Source: JANXAZ01 sp037446605 (GTDB taxonomy: Bacteria; Pseudomonadota; Alphaproteobacteria; Geminicoccales; Geminicoccaceae). Taken from it: a stretch of DNA of 9,964 nucleotides. A model generated the notes under the pieces. It was not told the origin of the DNA, made no database searches, and saw only the letters and a program-made list of their open reading frames with translations. Location of the stretch: positions 1 to 9,964 of the forward strand of contig JBBIIE010000129.1 of assembly GCA_037446605.1 (NCBI GenBank). Direction: 5' to 3'. The position numbers were made by a program, and so were the translations under genes. Positions 7,222 through 9,964 of the stretch are shown here, piece by piece; position 1 is the first letter of the stretch, and the number at the start of each line of letters is the position of its first letter.

Positions 7222-8223
7222 ATGCGAACGGTCCTTTTGGCCGGTGCGGCGGTGCTGGCCCTTTCGGTTGCGACGGCCGAGGCGGCCGACAAGATGACGC
7301 TGCAGCTCAAATGGGTGACGCAAGCCCAGTTCGCCGGCTACTTCGTCGCCAAGGACAAGGGGATCTACAGCAAGTACGGGCTGGATGTGACGATCAAGCC
7401 GGGCGGGCCGGACATCGCCCCGCCGCAGGTGATCGCGGGTGGTGGCGCCGACGTCATCGTCGAGTGGATGCCGGCGGCGCTCGCGGCGCGCGAGAAGGGC
7501 CTGCCGCTCGTCAACATCGCCCAGGTCTTCAAGAAGTCGGGGATGATGCTGACCTGCCGCAAGGATACCGGCATCAAGGATCCCAAGACCGACTTCAAGG
7601 GCCGCACGCTCGGCGTCTGGTTCGCCGGCAACGAGTATCCCTTCCTGTCCTGGATGAGCCAGCTCGGGCTGAAGACCACCGGCGGCAAGGACGGGGTCAC
7701 GGTGCTGAAGCAGGGCTTCAACGTCGACCCGCTCCTGCAGAAGCAGGCGGACTGCATCAGCACGATGACCTACAACGAATATTGGCAGGTCATCGACGCC
7801 GGCTACAAGCCCGAGGACCTCGTGGTCTTCAAATACGAGGACCAGGGTGTGGCGACGCTCGAGGACGGGCTCTACACGCTCGAGCGCACGCTCGCCGATC
7901 CCAAGGCGGTCGAACGGCTCGGCCGCTTCCTCAAGGCCTCGATGGAGGGCTGGGCCTGGGCGATCCGGAACCAGGACGAGGCGGCCATGATCGTGCTCGA
8001 CAACGACACGACCGGCGCCCAGACCGAAAAACACCAGAAGCGGATGATGGGCGAGATCGCCAAGCTCATCGACAAGGGCGGCTCGAAGGGCATCGGCTAT
8101 CTCGACCCGGCCGACCACGACCGGACGGTCAAGGTACTCCTGGCCGGTGGTTCGGATCCGGTGATCTCGAAGGCGCCGGTCGGCTCCTGGAGCCACGCCG
8201 TCTGGGACGCGCAGCCGAAGTGA
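7222..8223 (+). CDS. Periplasmic NMT1/THI5-like ABC substrate-binding protein
   Basis: A 333-residue exported binding protein that would deliver a small solute to the two preceding permeases. The N-terminus is a clear Sec signal (MRTVLLAGAAVLALSVATAEA), with likely signal-peptidase I cleavage after AEA at residue 21. The mature part starts with TLQLKWVTQAQFAGY (26-40) and continues KDKGIYSKYGLDVTIKPGG and QVIAGGGADVIVEW, the pattern of the NMT1/THI5 family. Members bind hydroxymethylpyrimidine, thiamine-related pyrimidines, riboflavin or pyrimidine bases. Similar two-permease transporters accompany reductive pyrimidine catabolism in alphaproteobacteria, so a pyrimidine-like ligand is my first guess. 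ATG at 7222 is supported by AGGAGG at 7211-7216 with a five-base spacing, stronger than in the permease genes and fitting the usual excess of binding protein. Two cysteines (112 and 178) could form a disulphide. The gene ends just before a GC-rich hairpin, so it probably closes the operon. Confidence 0.9.
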   Translation: MRTVLLAGAAVLALSVATAEAADKMTLQLKWVTQAQFAGYFVAKDKGIYSKYGLDVTIKPGGPDIAPPQVIAGGGADVIVEWMPAALAAREKGLPLVNIAQVFKKSGMMLTCRKDTGIKDPKTDFKGRTLGVWFAGNEYPFLSWMSQLGLKTTGGKDGVTVLKQGFNVDPLLQKQADCISTMTYNEYWQVIDAGYKPEDLVVFKYEDQGVATLEDGLYTLERTLADPKAVERLGRFLKASMEGWAWAIRNQDEAAMIVLDNDTTGAQTEKHQKRMMGEIAKLIDKGGSKGIGYLDPADHDRTVKVLLAGGSDPVISKAPVGSWSHAVWDAQPK

Positions 8224-8227
8224 GGCC

Positions 8228-8262
8228 GAGCCCCGGCGGGCGCCCGTCGTCCGCCGGGGTTC
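8228..8262 (+). terminator. GC-rich hairpin after the binding-protein gene, probable operon end
   Basis: CCCCGGCGG at 8231-8239 pairs perfectly with CCGCCGGGG at 8251-8259 across an 11-base loop; the stem can be extended by one G-T, one A-T and one G-C pair to 8228 and 8262. It begins five bases after the stop codon. A proper T-tract is missing (TTCCCCC follows), so termination may be weak or factor-assisted. Confidence 0.5.
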
Positions 8263-8291
8263 CCCCGCCGCCGCGGGGACCGTATATACGG
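8260..8291 (+). promoter_or_regulatory. Candidate brnTA promoter with overlapping palindromic operator
   Basis: CCGTATATACGG at 8280-8291 is a perfect 12-bp palindrome and stands out as a TA-rich island in very GC-rich sequence. Its TATATA core (8283-8288) can act as a -10 box, with TTCCCC at 8260-8265 as a weak -35 at a 17-base spacing. It lies 52 bases upstream of brnT. BrnA-type antitoxins are ribbon-helix-helix proteins that repress their own promoter by binding inverted repeats, so this is the natural operator candidate. The -35 half overlaps the hairpin of the preceding operon. Confidence 0.5.
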
Positions 8292-8343
8292 GAGGAGCGT
8301 CGGTCGTGGGGGTCCAGGGGTCGACCCGCGATCGAGGCTCAGC

Positions 8344-8703
8344 ATGACGTTCGAGTGGGACCCGGCCAAGGCCCGGCGCAATCTCGAGAAGCACGGGGTC
8401 GATTTCGCCGACGTCGTGCCCCTGCTCGATCGGGGCGCGCTCGTGGTGCCCGCCAAGGACGGCTCGGATGGCGAGAAACCTTGGAAAGCGATCTGTGGTG
8501 GCGGACCGGTCGTCGTCACGGTCGTATTCACGCGCCGTGGCGAAAGCTGGCGCATCATCTCCGCCCGCCCCGCCAGCCGAGCGGAACGACGAGACCATCG
8601 TAAGCTTCGATCCGCTGCTCCACCCGCCGGGCCGGACGGACTGGGAGCGGCTGCGCAAGATGACGGACGACGAGATCCGTCGGGCGATCGCGGAGGATCC
8701 TGA
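8344..8703 (+). CDS. brnT: BrnT-family ribonuclease toxin
   Basis: Toxin half of a type II toxin-antitoxin pair; BrnT proteins have a RelE-like fold and cleave RNA, arresting growth when free of antitoxin. The family signature is plain: FEWDPAKARRNLEKHGVDF at residues 3-21, a central sheet region around 54-64 (GPVVVTVVFTR), and ESWRIISARPASRAERRDH at 67-85. BrnT homologues normally end about here (85-100 residues). This frame instead continues to 119 residues through a Pro/Gly/Arg-rich tail that is the shadow of the antitoxin frame, and stops at 8701-8703. Either the gene truly has this long tail or a one-base change removed the normal stop; in the third frame a TAA sits at 8601-8603. ATG at 8344 has GAGG at 8334-8337, six bases upstream. 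It is transcribed with the antitoxin gene that follows, probably from the palindromic promoter 52 bases upstream. Confidence 0.85.
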   Translation: MTFEWDPAKARRNLEKHGVDFADVVPLLDRGALVVPAKDGSDGEKPWKAICGGGPVVVTVVFTRRGESWRIISARPASRAERRDHRKLRSAAPPAGPDGLGAAAQDDGRRDPSGDRGGS

Positions 8704-8959
8704 CGCGGCGCCCGAGTGGACGGCCGAGGATTGGGAACAGGCGACGTTGGTGGAAGGACCTCCCCAGCGCCGGGTCTCGATCCGCCTCGACGCCGACGTG
8801 CTCGACTGGTTCAAGTCGCTCGGGGGCGACTGGCAGAGCCGGATCAACATGATCCTGCGCGGCTACATGGAGCGGCACAGGGACGCCGTCGAGGCCGCGC
8901 GCGCGGGCCGGAAGGCCCCGGCCGAGCCGGCGGCGCAGCCCGGAGAGCCGGAGGGATGA
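8537..8959 (+). CDS. brnA: BrnA-family antitoxin (ribbon-helix-helix, DUF4415)
   Basis: Antitoxin that binds BrnT and represses the operon. From GTG at 8537 it has 140 residues: an N-terminal toxin-binding region with GRTDWERLRKMTDDEIRRAI (32-51) and DPDAAPEW (54-61), then the DNA-binding ribbon-helix-helix VSIRLDADVLDWFKSLG (80-96) and RINMILRGYM (102-111), and an Ala/Pro/Glu-rich tail from about 117. Order and spacing match BrnA. The start is uncertain: GTG at 8537 gives the usual distance of about 30 residues before RTDW but has no good ribosome site. ATG at 8468 and GTG at 8495 would add a Ser/Arg-rich leader that mirrors brnT, and ATG at 8660 would cut into the conserved region. With any start upstream of 8703 it overlaps brnT out of frame, by 167 bases for the chosen one. 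Its stop overlaps the next gene (ATGA), so that gene is likely co-translated. Confidence 0.82.
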   Translation: MAKAGASSPPAPPAERNDETIVSFDPLLHPPGRTDWERLRKMTDDEIRRAIAEDPDAAPEWTAEDWEQATLVEGPPQRRVSIRLDADVLDWFKSLGGDWQSRINMILRGYMERHRDAVEAARAGRKAPAEPAAQPGEPEG

Positions 8960-9402
8960 GCCGGTCCGCGGCGGACGCGCCGCTGTTCTTCTTCGGCACC
9001 CTCATGGACCCCGACCTGCTCGGCTTCCTGATCGGCCGGCCGGTCGAGCCGGGCCAGCTCCTGCCCGCGCGGCTCGGCGGCGCCCGCCGTGTGCGGGTGC
9101 GCGGGGCGAGCTATCCGATGCTCGTCGCCGACCCGCGCGCCTCGGTCGAGGGCCGGCTCTGGCACGGGGGCACGGCCGAGGAGCGCGCCCGGCTCGACGC
9201 CTACGAGGGCCCGGCCTGGCGGCTCGTGCCCGCCGAGGTCGAGCTGGCCTCGGGGGAGCGGGTCCTGGCCCGCGTCTACCGGGTGATCGAGGGCACCCTC
9301 GAGCCCACGGACGAACCCTGGGACCTCGCGCACTGGCAGGCCCGCCACAAGCCGCGCCATCTGGCGCGGGCGGACGCGCCGGCCGGCGCCGGGTCGCCTT
9401 GA
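8956..9402 (+). CDS. Gamma-glutamylcyclotransferase-like (AIG2/GGCT fold) protein
   Basis: A 148-residue small cytoplasmic protein of the GGCT/AIG2-like fold, which in characterised members releases 5-oxoproline from gamma-glutamyl amines. The substrate-binding loop near the N-terminus, FFFGTLMDPDLL (11-22), corresponds to the family's Y/F-G-T-L element. YPMLVAD (53-59) and the acidic DAYEGPAW (81-88) follow; Glu84 is the expected catalytic residue. Cys and signal sequences are absent. ATG at 8956 overlaps the brnA stop (ATGA), with GGAGAG at 8942-8947 at an eight-base spacing; a longer upstream reading is only the shadow of brnA. The gene also overlaps the downstream transporter (TTGA). The C-terminus beyond about residue 130 is a short Ala/Pro-rich tail. 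The exact substrate is not readable; several family members are annotation placeholders with unknown function. Its coupling to an antitoxin gene is unusual. Confidence 0.82.
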   Translation: MSRSAADAPLFFFGTLMDPDLLGFLIGRPVEPGQLLPARLGGARRVRVRGASYPMLVADPRASVEGRLWHGGTAEERARLDAYEGPAWRLVPAEVELASGERVLARVYRVIEGTLEPTDEPWDLAHWQARHKPRHLARADAPAGAGSP

Positions 9403-9964
9403 GCGGCGGGTCGCTGCGGGCGAACGCGATCGCCGCGGCGAGCATCCTCCTCTGGGCGACCTCCTTCCCGGCCACCGACCGCCTGCTCGAGGGCTGGTCG
9501 GCCCTGCCGCTTGCCGCCGCGCGGCTGCTCGTGGCCGGCCTCGCCACCGGATTCCTGGCGCTCGCCCTCGGCGAGGCGACCGCCTGGCGGCGGGCCCATC
9601 TGGCCCCGGCGGCGATCCTGGGCGGGCTCGGACTGGGTGGCTCCGTCGCCCTCATGATGCTCGGCCAGGCCGCGACCGACGGGCTCACCACCGCCGTGCT
9701 GATCGCCACCATGCCGGTCGTGGCCGCCCTCCTGGAGCTGCCGCGGCGCGGTCGGCCCGGGCCGGCCGTGCTCGGCGGCGTGGCGCTCGCCGTCGCGGGC
9801 GGGGTGCTGCTCGCCTGGCGACCGGGGGCGGGCGGCCTCGTGCTGCGCGGCGGTGAGCCGCTCGTGGTGGCGAGCGTGGTCGTCTGGTGCTGGTACTCGC
9901 GGGCCGTGGCCGCCCGTCTCGGCGGCCTACCGCCCACGAGCCAGCCTACGCCAACCTCGCCGGC
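9399..9964 (+). CDS. EamA/DMT-family membrane transporter, N-terminal part (runs off window)
   Basis: The first 188 codons of a drug/metabolite-type exporter. Ten-segment EamA proteins consist of two five-helix halves; the first half is seen here, with hydrophobic segments at about 9-24, 37-58, 70-90, 97-113 and 124-140, followed by the start of the second half (154-168). ILLWATSFPATDRLL (16-30) and the ARLLVAG segment (41-47) are typical of helix 1-2 of the family. The TTG at 9399 overlaps the previous stop (TTGA); the ribosome site is poor, so translation probably depends on coupling. The frame stays open to the edge, but its last six codons read PTPTSP where helix sequence is expected. Adding one base near 9945 gives AYANLAG, so a frameshift or sequence error is likely there. 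Substrate unknown (amino acids, metabolites or drugs in this family). Confidence 0.78.
   Translation, partial: MSGGSLRANAIAAASILLWATSFPATDRLLEGWSALPLAAARLLVAGLATGFLALALGEATAWRRAHLAPAAILGGLGLGGSVALMMLGQAATDGLTTAVLIATMPVVAALLELPRRGRPGPAVLGGVALAVAGGVLLAWRPGAGGLVLRGGEPLVVASVVVWCWYSRAVAARLGGLPPTSQPTPTSP

Noticed and set aside
8468..8536. Upstream ATG start for brnA.
   Set aside because: The added 23 residues are Ser/Arg-rich and not BrnA-like; they run inside the conserved brnT body. Not fully excluded.
7093..8850. Minus-strand frame of 585 codons across the binding protein and brnTA.
   Set aside because: Mirror of three well-supported plus-strand genes; no motif of its own.
8716..8955. Upstream extension of the GGCT-like protein by 80 codons.
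   Set aside because: Out-of-frame reading of brnA; family similarity starts after ATG 8956.
1..9964. Search by eye for tRNA, rRNA, CRISPR repeats, insertion-sequence ends, integrases and attachment sites.
   Set aside because: Nothing supportable was found; the only exact tandem repeat noticed is the 21-bp pair inside the helicase gene.

Overview
The window is very GC-rich throughout (roughly 70 % by eye), genes are tightly packed, GTG and TTG starts are common and several neighbours overlap by four bases (ATGA or TTGA). Together with the protein families present (NMT1/THI5-type ABC uptake, BrnTA, GGCT-like, EamA), this suggests a chromosomal segment of a high-GC proteobacterium, most likely an alphaproteobacterium. 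That placement is inference from style, not from a marker gene.

Left part, minus strand (1-4991): two translationally coupled genes read leftwards and the second leaves the window. The first is a 958-residue SNF2/DEAH-type helicase with all core motifs, DrmD-like. The second is a large Eco57I-type adenine-specific DNA methyltransferase, DrmMI-like, of which 706 codons are visible. This pair and order match the start of a class 1 DISARM anti-phage system. The other expected genes (drmA, drmB, drmC) would lie beyond position 1 and cannot be seen. The helicase carries a perfect in-frame 21-bp tandem duplication directly in front of its Walker A motif.

Middle, plus strand (5148-8223): divergently from a 156-bp intergenic region runs an ABC uptake operon with two different inner-membrane permeases (TTGA overlap) and a periplasmic NMT1/THI5-like binding protein. 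The second permease has an extra hydrophobic N-terminal region of about 120 residues. No ATPase gene is present, so the transporter must borrow one encoded elsewhere. The ligand is probably a pyrimidine-like compound (hydroxymethylpyrimidine, pyrimidine base or a relative); the sequence does not settle it.

Right part, plus strand (8228-9964): after a GC-rich hairpin comes a TA-rich perfect palindrome that overlaps a possible -10 element. It is followed by a BrnT toxin and BrnA antitoxin pair whose reading frames overlap unusually far, then a gamma-glutamylcyclotransferase-like protein (ATGA overlap with brnA) and the first part of an EamA/DMT-family transporter (TTGA overlap), which runs off the right edge and may contain a one-base frameshift close to that edge. 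These four genes look like one transcription unit headed by an autoregulated toxin-antitoxin module. I saw no tRNA, rRNA, CRISPR array, transposase or integrase.
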